From positions 1 through 27,486 of IMG/VR virus record IMGVR_UViG_3300038701_002982: DNA of 27,486 nucleotides. One strand, given 5' to 3'. The stretch is from a virus. The notes beneath the pieces are model-generated. The model was not told the origin of the DNA. It worked only from the letters and a program-made list of their open reading frames with translations, and ran no database searches. Shown piece by piece: positions 8,374-14,654 of the stretch. Position 1 is the first letter of the stretch. Every line of letters begins with the position of its first letter. The translations under genes were made by a program, and so were the position numbers.

Positions 8374-8712
8374 ATGGGAATGAAGCGAGCGTCGATGAAG
8401 AGATTCCTGCAGCGGTCTCAGAAGGTGCTGGAGGATCTCTGGCCTGGCACCGTGGTGGTGGATGGTCAGAGTTATCCGGCGGCGGTGGGGGCCTACCGTG
8501 GCGGCTCGGTGTTTCAGGATGCCGGGGAGGTTTCCGGGGCGGAGATGGCTGTGCGGGTGTCGGGGGAGAATTTGAAGAAAGCGTGGGCCGTGGGGACTCG
8601 CTTGATTTACCGGGATGAATCCGGGGAAGAGCATGAGCTGCGAGTGATGGAGGTCTCCGGTCGGGTCGGGGAGTCCGCCTGGCATTTCCGGTGCGGTCCG
8701 GCCGATGAATGA
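8374..8712 (+). CDS. Head-tail joining protein, FII-like (putative)
   Basis: 112 aa, matching the 117-aa lambda gpFII that completes the head neck and docks the tail. A basic N-terminal helix (to about 25) precedes a small beta-barrel-like region with alternating short strands: GTVVVDGQ, AEMAVRVSG, WAVGTRLIYRD, HELRVMEVSG, AWHFRCG. This strand order and the gene order (capsid, FI-like, FII-like, Z-like, U-like) follow lambda. No catalytic residues are expected. The start is ATG8374, with a second ATG at 8380 two codons later. The stop overlaps the next start (ATGA). Confidence 0.65.
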   Translation: MGMKRASMKRFLQRSQKVLEDLWPGTVVVDGQSYPAAVGAYRGGSVFQDAGEVSGAEMAVRVSGENLKKAWAVGTRLIYRDESGEEHELRVMEVSGRVGESAWHFRCGPADE

Positions 8713-9521
8713 TGAAGGTCGATTTCCAAATTCAGGGGCTCGATGAGATCACGGGGAGGTTTGCGAAACATCCGGCGAGGATCGAGAAAGCCACGGAGAG
8801 TCAGCTGCGGATGCAGGCGCGATCGCTTTGTAAGGATTTGAGTTACTACACGGGGCCGGAGGGATTTGGGGAGCGGTCCCGGCGCCAGATCGCGAGGTTC
8901 ATCGAGGCGGATCTCCGCAAGATGTTTCCGGCCAATGAGCTGTCGACCTCGAATGCGAATCAGATTTACAAGCTCGTGAATCAGCAGTTCGGCGAAGAGG
9001 TCGCGGATGCGTTCTGGTTTCATTTCAAGGCGCAGGATTATCAAAAGGCCGGTCGTTATATGCGGCGGCGGGGCATTCCCCGGGGGGTGAATGAATCGGA
9101 GTATGACCGGCGGCGGAAGCGCCCTGGCGGAGTGGGCGGAGATCCCATCGCGCTGGCCTCGAAGTCGCGGGTGGAGTCGTTGATTCGGCGGAGGCAGAAA
9201 CGAATCGGGATGGCGAAGTCGGGTTGGTATCAGGCCGCGCGTGGCGTGGGAGGTCGCTTGAGGACCACGAATTCTGCCGGGGTGACCCGGGCCACGTATC
9301 CGAAATGGGTCATCGCGGCGGGCCGGGGTCTCCAGCTGGGCGGGGCTCGTTTCAAGGGCGGGCGGCAGATGCAGATGTTGATTTATTCGAGAGTGCGCCA
9401 CGGGCGGGCGGCTCTCCGGGCCGGGGTCATGACAAAGGCCCTGGCGGCCACGCAGGTGCGGTTGAAGAAAGTCCTCGAGAAGGCGATCGAGGCGGAGAAT
9501 AAGAAATATTTCAAAAGATGA
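8709..9521 (+). CDS. Tail completion protein, Z / HK97-gp10-like (putative)
   Basis: 270 aa and strongly basic. It begins KVDFQIQGLDEITGRFAKHPARIEKATESQLRMQARSLCKDLSYYTG, the usual opening of gp10/Z-type proteins (short strand, long helix, then Arg/Lys-rich loops). The middle has a long basic insertion (about 120-190, rich in RRR and GG). It ends in a helix LKKVLEKAIEAENKK. It is longer than lambda Z (192 aa). The position between FII-like and U-like genes supports a role in finishing the tail end that joins the head. Start and stop each overlap neighbours by 4 nt, indicating tight translational coupling. Confidence 0.65.
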   Translation: MMKVDFQIQGLDEITGRFAKHPARIEKATESQLRMQARSLCKDLSYYTGPEGFGERSRRQIARFIEADLRKMFPANELSTSNANQIYKLVNQQFGEEVADAFWFHFKAQDYQKAGRYMRRRGIPRGVNESEYDRRRKRPGGVGGDPIALASKSRVESLIRRRQKRIGMAKSGWYQAARGVGGRLRTTNSAGVTRATYPKWVIAAGRGLQLGGARFKGGRQMQMLIYSRVRHGRAALRAGVMTKALAATQVRLKKVLEKAIEAENKKYFKR

Positions 9522-9940
9522 GCATGGAGACGATTGAGACCGCGATGACGGATCGACTGGCGGAGTATTACCGGGAGCAGAGTCGCTTCGCGTTGGTGCT
9601 GGATTTTTATGGCGAGAGCCATGCGGGCAAGCGGAAGAAACCGTGCTGTGTTTTCACGACGGAATCCGAGGTGGTGCATCCTGTCGTGACGAAGGTGACG
9701 CTCGAGATGGAGTTGATGGTGCAGCTCGATGACACCAATCCGAGGCGGGCTTCCCGGGCGGCTCGCGAGATCGAGGCGCATTTGCCGGGGGCCTTGCAGG
9801 ATCTTTGCCAATTCTTCACGAGCGGTGGTCGGGGGCTGGTCCGGAAGTGCCGCCGGGTGAGCCCTCGGGATGAGATCGAGGGGGAGCGCAGTCGCGTGTG
9901 GTCCTCCGCTTATGAAATCTGGATTCAGGAGTATCGCTAG
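9518..9940 (+). CDS. Tail terminator, U-like (putative)
   Basis: 140 aa against 131 in lambda gpU, the hexamer that caps the finished tail tube. The pattern is an N-terminal helix (TAMTDRLAEYY), strands around CCVFTTESEVVHPVVTKVTLEMELMVQL, and a helix ASRAAREIEAHLPGALQDLCQFF. A C-terminal strand WSSAYEIWIQEYR follows. This alpha-beta arrangement fits the minor tail protein U fold. The ATG overlaps the upstream stop (ATGA), and the next gene starts 3 nt after this stop. The assignment is by order and secondary-structure pattern. Confidence 0.6.
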   Translation: MSMETIETAMTDRLAEYYREQSRFALVLDFYGESHAGKRKKPCCVFTTESEVVHPVVTKVTLEMELMVQLDDTNPRRASRAAREIEAHLPGALQDLCQFFTSGGRGLVRKCRRVSPRDEIEGERSRVWSSAYEIWIQEYR

Positions 9941-9942
9941 CC

Positions 9943-10281
9943 ATGGATGATTTATCGAGAGCGGTCGATCCGCATGACTATGGCGCGGTCCTGTGGGGTG
10001 GCCTGCACACCCTGGCGGGCGAGGAGTTTTTCAATTCCGTGGCGTGGGAGGCCTTTGTGGAATACATGCGAGCGGTCTTGGATCCGGTGCAGTCCCCGGC
10101 GACAGGATGCGCGGAATGCAGCGAGCATTTCGAGCTGCATTGTCTCGTGAGAGATCCGGCGGCGGTGCTCACTCAGGAGGCGGCGGCGCACTGGGGATGG
10201 GAGATCCATGATGAGGTGAGGCGGAGGCAGGGGAGGCCGCGTCTGAGCTATGTGGAGGCCGCAGAGCGGTGGGCTTGGTGA
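9943..10281 (+). CDS. Erv/ALR-like thiol oxidase-type protein
   Basis: 112 aa. The layout matches the FAD-linked sulfhydryl oxidase (Evr1/Alr) fold. WGGLHTLA (18-25) aligns with the ALR helix-1 motif W-x-x-LHTLA. CAEC (56-59) sits where ALR has its redox-active CEEC. WGWEIHDEVRRRQGRP (84-99) aligns with ALR WLCHLHNEVNRKLGKP. The spacing from CxxC to the second His is 30 residues here and 29 in human ALR. Enzymes of this family pass electrons from protein thiols to FAD and oxygen, making disulfides. Caveat: the HN of the FAD-contact motif is HD, and a further Asn is Arg, so FAD binding may be weakened. A third Cys (C67) lies nearby. The gene sits in the tail operon just upstream of cysteine-containing proteins. 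Confidence 0.65.
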   Translation: MDDLSRAVDPHDYGAVLWGGLHTLAGEEFFNSVAWEAFVEYMRAVLDPVQSPATGCAECSEHFELHCLVRDPAAVLTQEAAAHWGWEIHDEVRRRQGRPRLSYVEAAERWAW

Positions 10282-10284
10282 GCT

Positions 10285-10291
10285 TTTGACA
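10285..10291 (+). promoter_or_regulatory. TTTGACA box before Cys-containing tail gene
   Basis: TTTGACA (in TTTTGACA) exactly 13 nt before ATG10305, with no purine-rich ribosome binding site in between. Confidence 0.4.
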
Positions 10292-10304
10292 ATCGCTCGT
10301 TTCC

Positions 10305-10682
10305 ATGAGTGATTGCACGTGTCCCGACCTCACGGAGTTTGTTCCCAAATCTTCGTTTGAAACGCTTCTGGAGGAGAATGGGAAGCTGAATGATAAAATC
10401 ATCGAGCTCGCCACCACGGGGACGGCCACCCAGGTCGATGCACGTTCCCAGGCCTGCGCGCTCATCCCGGCGAATAACGGTCAGGTCACGATCCAGATTC
10501 CCAGCGGCTTCACCGGGGCCGATATGTTCGGGGCTCCGCTGATCCAGAGGCTTTCGGGCACCGAGGAGATGAACGTGGCGAATTACTCCGTGGATGGCGA
10601 CGAGATCACCTACGACCTCGTCGGAGAAGCCAGCGTGGCGGGCTCGCACAAGATCTGCCAGTCCTTCTCGAAACTCTCATAA
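10305..10682 (+). CDS. Small cysteine-containing structural protein, unrecognised
   Basis: 125 aa, family not recognised. The N-terminus carries CTC (Cys 4 and 6). A short amphipathic helix FETLLEENGKLNDKIIEL (18-35) could trimerise. The rest is beta-rich (QVTIQIPSGFTGADMF, MNVANYSVDGDEITYDLV), with further Cys at 51 and 118. Four cysteines in a small cytoplasm-made virion protein directly behind the Erv-like gene make a disulfide-stabilised tail or spike component plausible. It precedes the tailspike gene by 21 nt and could be its adaptor. This is inference from size and location. Confidence 0.6.
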   Translation: MSDCTCPDLTEFVPKSSFETLLEENGKLNDKIIELATTGTATQVDARSQACALIPANNGQVTIQIPSGFTGADMFGAPLIQRLSGTEEMNVANYSVDGDEITYDLVGEASVAGSHKICQSFSKLS

Positions 10683-10703
10683 TCCTCGTACTTCAAAAGA
10701 GCC

Positions 10704-12584
10704 ATGGGTGATATCAGAAGCGAAGGGAAGGTGCAGCGGACTCCGTTGCGGGAGTCTGCGGATGCGACGGGCGAGGAGCATTTGTTGATTTCCCAGGGGG
10801 ATCCCTCGGGGGTATCCCGGCGGCGGGAGGAGGCGATGTCCTTTGACGAGTTCAAGGTCTGGATCGGGTTCGGGGATTTCGTGAGCCTGCAAGATGTCGA
10901 GGCTGCGGGGTATGCGAAAACGGCCTCGGATGTTGGTTTGGGGAATGTCGACAACACCTCGGATGCGGACAAGCCGGTGTCCACCGCGACAGCGACCGCG
11001 ATTGATGCGGCGAGACAAGGGGTCACCCCGCAGATGTTCGGGGCAATGGGCGTCGGTGGGAGTCACCCCGCGAGCGATCGATTCGCGACTCTCGGCGAAG
11101 CCCAGGCGGTCTACCCGCACTGCACCGCCCTGACCGAGGAACTAGACGGGCTCGCCATGCAATCCGCACTCGACACCCGGGCCAGAGTTTACATCCCGGC
11201 AGGGGTTTACCAGTTAAGCGCGACCCTCGAACTCAAAACCCAAGGCCAGCACGTTTCCGGCGAGTCGAGCACCCGGTCAATTCTCGAATGGGTTGAGGAT
11301 GTCCACGGATTAGAGATTGTTGAGGGATCGGAGTCAAACACTACGAATTTCCCGACCTCGTCTTCTCAAGGGTCCGGCTGGGGGCGCATTGATCACCTGC
11401 TAATTCAAGGGCCGAGCGGGTCCACAAAATACGGCTTCAAAAACACAGAATCCGAAGAGGAGACTCTCTGGATCGGGGAGGGCTGGAAGGTGGATTACGT
11501 GACCTTCCTCGGTTTCTCCATCGGTTTATATTCCACTAAAGCCGCCCGCTACAATGGCCGCAGTCTCGTCTTCAAAGGTCAGTCCTCAAAAGGCATGTAT
11601 TTAGGCTCCGGCGGGAGTGCGACTAACAACTGCCACCAGTTTTATGGTGTCAACGTATCTGGAGGCACCTCGTCATCCTCTGTGCCGGTGGGCATCCACC
11701 TCGAAAACGTCAAATCCGCCCAAATCTTTCTGCAAGATTTCGCTCACTGCGAAACCGGCATGCTCATCGAGAACTCTCAAGCCGACATTTTTGGAGGCCG
11801 ATTGGAGAGTTACGCGCCCCATTTCTTCGACATCGATGGCAGCCGGGTCACAATCCAAGGGTGCTCTTTTGCCGATGGGACCCCAACGACCGCGCCCGTG
11901 AAAGTGGACGGAGGAACGTCGTTGCGGATTGAAAATTGCGAACAAACCCAAGCTGGGAATACCGCCCCTCTCGTGCTTTGCGCGGACGCTGCCTCCCGAG
12001 TATGGGGCACCCCCGCCCGGAACTCACTGACCTCAACCCCGGGGAATGAAGCGATTGCGAAGGTCGAGCAGAGCAACGGGGACCTGACTTATTTGACCCC
12101 CATCCCGTGGGTGCCCGGCACGGTGTTTTTTGCCAAAGACTCCTCAAATCGCGGTCTGCTTTACTGGAGAAGCGCCGGAGGTGCGAGCAACCCCAGCCAC
12201 GACGATCTCGAGGCCATAGTCGAGGTCGGGGGCAACTACGTCCGCGCCGACGCCTTCAAGCGCAACACCTACTGTGCCGAAACCTCCGGAGGGAGTTACA
12301 CGATGCAGGGTTATGAAGACGTGATCCTCTGCACTGCTACCGATAGTTACGCGCAGGGAATCACCCTCCGCGCCACCTCCCACGCCAACATGCGGACCGA
12401 CGCAACGATGATGCGGCAAGTGACCATCGTTGACGAGGCGGGTAACGCCGGGACCAACAATGTCACAATCACCCCCGACGGGACCGACACTATTAACGGA
12501 GCGGCCACCTATGTCATCGACGAGGATTACGGGTCCGTCACTCTCGGATTCCGCAACGACGGAAAAATCCTAGTTATCAAATAA
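10704..12584 (+). CDS. Tailspike / beta-helix tail fibre protein
   Basis: 626 aa. The N-terminal part includes the fibre repeat GLGNVDNTSDADKPVSTATA (about 80-99), a motif widely seen in phage tail fibres. Residues about 110-470 follow the pectate-lyase-like right-handed beta-helix pattern. They have ARVYIPAGVYQLSATLEL, then repeated short strands (IDHLLIQGPS, VDYVTFLGFS, IFLQDFAHCETGMLIENSQADIFGG, VTIQGCSFADG). The C-terminus (VTIVDEAGNAGTNNVTITPDG to ILVIK) is the strand-rich end common to fibre proteins. It is expected to bind or cut surface polysaccharide. It contains several Cys. Its place between the Erv-like gene and the tail tube is unusual, since spikes usually follow the tape measure. 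Confidence 0.85.
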   Translation: MGDIRSEGKVQRTPLRESADATGEEHLLISQGDPSGVSRRREEAMSFDEFKVWIGFGDFVSLQDVEAAGYAKTASDVGLGNVDNTSDADKPVSTATATAIDAARQGVTPQMFGAMGVGGSHPASDRFATLGEAQAVYPHCTALTEELDGLAMQSALDTRARVYIPAGVYQLSATLELKTQGQHVSGESSTRSILEWVEDVHGLEIVEGSESNTTNFPTSSSQGSGWGRIDHLLIQGPSGSTKYGFKNTESEEETLWIGEGWKVDYVTFLGFSIGLYSTKAARYNGRSLVFKGQSSKGMYLGSGGSATNNCHQFYGVNVSGGTSSSSVPVGIHLENVKSAQIFLQDFAHCETGMLIENSQADIFGGRLESYAPHFFDIDGSRVTIQGCSFADGTPTTAPVKVDGGTSLRIENCEQTQAGNTAPLVLCADAASRVWGTPARNSLTSTPGNEAIAKVEQSNGDLTYLTPIPWVPGTVFFAKDSSNRGLLYWRSAGGASNPSHDDLEAIVEVGGNYVRADAFKRNTYCAETSGGSYTMQGYEDVILCTATDSYAQGITLRATSHANMRTDATMMRQVTIVDEAGNAGTNNVTITPDGTDTINGAATYVIDEDYGSVTLGFRNDGKILVIK

Positions 12585-12594
12585 GCTCAGGCCT

Positions 12595-12601
12595 TTTGAC
12601 A
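12595..12601 (+). promoter_or_regulatory. TTTGACA box before tail tube gene
   Basis: TTTGACA 16 nt before ATG12618, in the 33-nt gap after the tailspike stop. No Shine-Dalgarno sequence is seen. Confidence 0.35.
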
Positions 12602-12617
12602 TCCCGGCAAGTTCACT

Positions 12618-13031
12618 ATGCCAGCTTTTGATTGCCAGATTGACCATGGGGCTCTTGCCAGTAATTCGGATTGCGACATCTCGGCTGAGATCGGCATCCT
12701 CGTAAATACTCTCAATGTCTCCGCGACGCGCGAGAAGAAGGTTTTCAAGGGCGCGGCGGGCTGCACCGAGGGTCTGCGTTATTTGGATCCGCTCCTGACC
12801 TTCGATTTTGACGGCTACATGGCTCCGGTCGTGCTGGCGGATGAGGACGATGATTTGAGCAATATGCACCCTGGCACGGCGGTCGCCTCGATCGCGAATT
12901 ACACGGGGGCGATTTATGGTTTTGATCCCTCGGACGGGGTGTTGGTGCTGGAGGATCCGAGCCGCCAGCTCTCCAACGAAGACCTCTGCAAGGCGACCGC
13001 GAAGATCGTGCAGTATCCTTTTGTGGCCTAG
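12618..13031 (+). CDS. Major tail tube protein (putative)
   Basis: 137 aa and beta-rich: VNTLNVSATREKKVFKGA, LLTFDFDGYMAPVVLAD, TAVASIANYTGAIYGF, then a C-terminal strand KIVQYPFVA. This fits a compact tail-tube subunit of the kind that polymerises around the tape measure. It lies two genes before the G/GT frameshift pair, where lambda carries V. The strong terminator directly behind it suits a very abundant product. It has an even number of cysteines (6, 19, 49, 124), unusual for a cytoplasmically assembled tube and in keeping with the Erv-like gene upstream. No definitive motif is visible. Confidence 0.6.
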   Translation: MPAFDCQIDHGALASNSDCDISAEIGILVNTLNVSATREKKVFKGAAGCTEGLRYLDPLLTFDFDGYMAPVVLADEDDDLSNMHPGTAVASIANYTGAIYGFDPSDGVLVLEDPSRQLSNEDLCKATAKIVQYPFVA

Positions 13032-13049
13032 TTTGTGTGTGCCCCAAAT

Positions 13050-13090
13050 CCTCTCTCCAGCGGGACACCCGGGAGAGAGGAACCCTTTTT
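13050..13090 (+). terminator. Intrinsic terminator after tail tube gene
   Basis: The perfect 9-bp stem CCTCTCTCC/GGAGAGAGG (13050-13058 with 13072-13080) encloses a loop that can itself form a short CGGG/CCCG stem. AACCC and five T residues follow. Confidence 0.8.
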
Positions 13091-13113
13091 AAATTACGAT
13101 TCCCCTTCCTCCC

Positions 13114-13866
13114 ATGGAGCCCATCTGGTCCGCGACGCGAGACACCAAAGAAGCCGCCGCACTCTCCACTTTCGGAGTGCCGATCCGCATCGACAAAGCC
13201 GTCGATTCCAAGTCCGGCCGCGAGTATTACACCTTCTACCTTGGCGCGAAAACCGAGTCCGCAGTCGGGGGCGTGGGTCGCCTTCGCAAGCTCTATCGCG
13301 AGCGCAAAATGTCGGAGGCCGCGCCGGATCATCCCTTGCTCTGGTGTCTGGTCGTGATGCGGAATCGCGAGCGGCTTCTGGACCTCGCGAATAAAGGGCA
13401 CTTCATGCGGCCGGCTCGCCTGACCAGCGGGCAATACCTGCTCCGGAAATCCGATCAAGGGCTCCCTGGCATCGCGGGCGTGAACCCGATTGTGAAGGTC
13501 ACCGAGATGGCGATGGCCGCTTCCCTGATCACGCTGGGAGTGGAGCTTCTCGGGATCAATGGGCCGCATGGCGCGCGCGTTTTTTACTTTCGAAACACCA
13601 CGGTGGCCGGGGCCAAGATCCGCATCGAGAACGTCCACAATCTCATCCTGCAGTATCGGGCCACCCGCCTGGCGGCCGAGGCCCCGGAACACCCGCTGCT
13701 CTACTGCATGCTCTGCCTCCATAATCGCAACAAGCTCCTCCAGGCGATGAAAGATCAAGTGCAGATGGTCATCGTTCAGAAGAAGAATTCTCCCAAGTCC
13801 GCCCTGATCCGTGCCGATGCCAGTGATGCCTCCTGGGACCGGGTGCAGCAACATTTTGGCGTGTAG
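13114..13866 (+). CDS. Tail-module protein with internal duplication
   Basis: 250 aa, family not recognised. Two halves repeat each other at an offset of about 120 residues. TFGVPIRI (19-26) matches TLGVELLG (140-147), YYTFYLGAKT matches VFYFRNTTVA, and PDHPLLWC followed by NRERLLDLA (71-92) matches PEHPLLYC followed by NRNKLLQAM (191-212). Each half is a strand pair followed by helices with a conserved P-x-HPLL-x-C and NR-x-x-LL core. The position between tail tube and chaperones suggests a tail assembly or tail-completion role. The start ATG13114 follows the terminator and has only a pyrimidine-rich leader, with no ribosome binding site. Confidence 0.75.
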   Translation: MEPIWSATRDTKEAAALSTFGVPIRIDKAVDSKSGREYYTFYLGAKTESAVGGVGRLRKLYRERKMSEAAPDHPLLWCLVVMRNRERLLDLANKGHFMRPARLTSGQYLLRKSDQGLPGIAGVNPIVKVTEMAMAASLITLGVELLGINGPHGARVFYFRNTTVAGAKIRIENVHNLILQYRATRLAAEAPEHPLLYCMLCLHNRNKLLQAMKDQVQMVIVQKKNSPKSALIRADASDASWDRVQQHFGV

Positions 13867-13894
13867 CCATCTCAAAAACATCGAAGCAAAAACT

Positions 13895-14413
13895 ATGAAC
13901 GATTCCCCAGACCAAGACGTCGACGACGATATTTACAAAGCCGAAACCCCATCGGGGCAAGTGGCCGATCAAGCCCCGAAATTTCTCGAGGATGAGGAGG
14001 GCGATTCCGAGAATCCGGAGCGCGTCGCGGCCTTTAACTCAGGCCCGCCGTCATGGAATGGCAAGGTTCTGCGCCCCTGGACCAGCGCTCGGGAAAGTCA
14101 CTGGATCGAGGTGCGTCACGCCCTGGGAGCGAGGCACATCTCGGAGTGTATTCTGAGCAGCTACACTTTCCTCCCGGATGCCTTCCGTATTCTCTTCCTC
14201 TGCCATGCGCAGCCGGAGGTCATCCAGTCTCTCCGCGCGGATCCGCTGAAATTTCAGGCGGCCGTGGATGAGTGGGTCGATGAGCATGTGCCCATCGCGC
14301 GGCACGATGAGGCTAACACCATTGCGATGCGGATTTATAACCTCGCCCACAAAAATCATCCTGAGTCCGCACCGGCGGAAAACACTGACCATGGCGATGA
14401 CCTGGGAAACTAG
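13895..14413 (+). CDS. Tail assembly chaperone, G-like
   Basis: 172 aa. It begins with a long acidic, disordered stretch (1-50). A helical domain follows, with WIEVRHALGARHISECILSSYTFLPDAFRILFLC and a helical C-terminus. This resembles tail assembly chaperones that hold the tape measure in an extended form. ATG13895 is chosen because the frame upstream (to 13811) lies inside the previous gene and has non-coding-like composition. The last sense codons are CTG GGA AAC before TAG, forming the slippery heptamer G_GGA_AAC. A fraction of ribosomes should shift -1 here to make a G-T fusion. The position between tube and tape measure is exactly that of lambda G/T. Confidence 0.82.
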   Translation: MNDSPDQDVDDDIYKAETPSGQVADQAPKFLEDEEGDSENPERVAAFNSGPPSWNGKVLRPWTSARESHWIEVRHALGARHISECILSSYTFLPDAFRILFLCHAQPEVIQSLRADPLKFQAAVDEWVDEHVPIARHDEANTIAMRIYNLAHKNHPESAPAENTDHGDDLGN

Positions 14414-14466
14414 CCATGCCGGTGTGGGAGGCACAATACGTCATTGTGATCTCCTCGCGCACCGGC
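14404..14466 (+). promoter_or_regulatory. Programmed -1 frameshift signal (slippery site and hairpin)
   Basis: GGGAAAC at 14404-14410 is in the zero frame as G GGA AAC, a canonical X XXY YYZ heptamer differing from the lambda G/T site (GGGAAAG) only in the last base. The TAG stop follows at once. After a 7-nt spacer a long hairpin begins. Its outer 9-bp stem is 14418-14426 with 14458-14466 (one T-G wobble), its middle stem GGAG/CTCC is 14427-14430 with 14451-14454, and its inner stem CACAAT/ATTGTG is 14432-14437 with 14443-14448, closing a 5-nt loop. All parts have standard frameshifting geometry. Confidence 0.85.
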
Positions 14467-14637
14467 TGGTCCGAACGTTTTATTCGCTGGGAGTTGCCGC
14501 TCTCCCGGGGGTGGTCGTACTATCACATGTCGCGGGTTCTCGATGGCGATCGCATGCGGTGGCCCGAGGTGGGCCGGAAAGGGAATCAATTCATGTCCAA
14601 GCTAAAAAGCTGGGCGCGAGGATTGCTCAAAAAATGA
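14410..14637 (+). CDS. T-extension of tail chaperone (GT fusion by -1 shift)
   Basis: Reading resumes in the -1 frame at 14410 (CTA GCC ATG), giving 75 extra residues and a predicted 247-aa GT protein. The extension contains an ATG at 14416, so a free 73-aa product is possible, but no ribosome binding site is present. It is basic and aromatic (WSERFIRWELPLSRGWSYYHM, ending SKLKSWARGLLKK). Such domains in GT proteins contact the tail tube subunit and bring it to the tape measure. The amount made is set by slippage at the signal overlapping its start. Confidence 0.8.
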   Translation, partial: LAMPVWEAQYVIVISSRTGWSERFIRWELPLSRGWSYYHMSRVLDGDRMRWPEVGRKGNQFMSKLKSWARGLLKK

Positions 14638-14639
14638 CA
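14633..14639 (+). promoter_or_regulatory. AATGACA box before tape measure gene
   Basis: AATGACA 15 nt before ATG14655, a weaker form of the TTTGACA box. Its TGA is the stop of the T frame. Confidence 0.25.
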
Positions 14640-14654
14640 CGGCCCCGTTAGAAG

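Noticed and set aside
12745-13881. 378-codon open frame on the minus strand
   Set aside because: It lies across the tail tube, the terminator and the duplicated-domain gene, all well supported on the plus strand. Its Pro/Arg/His-rich translation is typical of an antisense shadow in GC-rich DNA.
14268-14651. 127-codon plus-strand frame overlapping the chaperone genes
   Set aside because: It would need a +1 shift from the G frame and has low-quality composition. The -1 frame carries the slippery site, hairpin and sensible protein.
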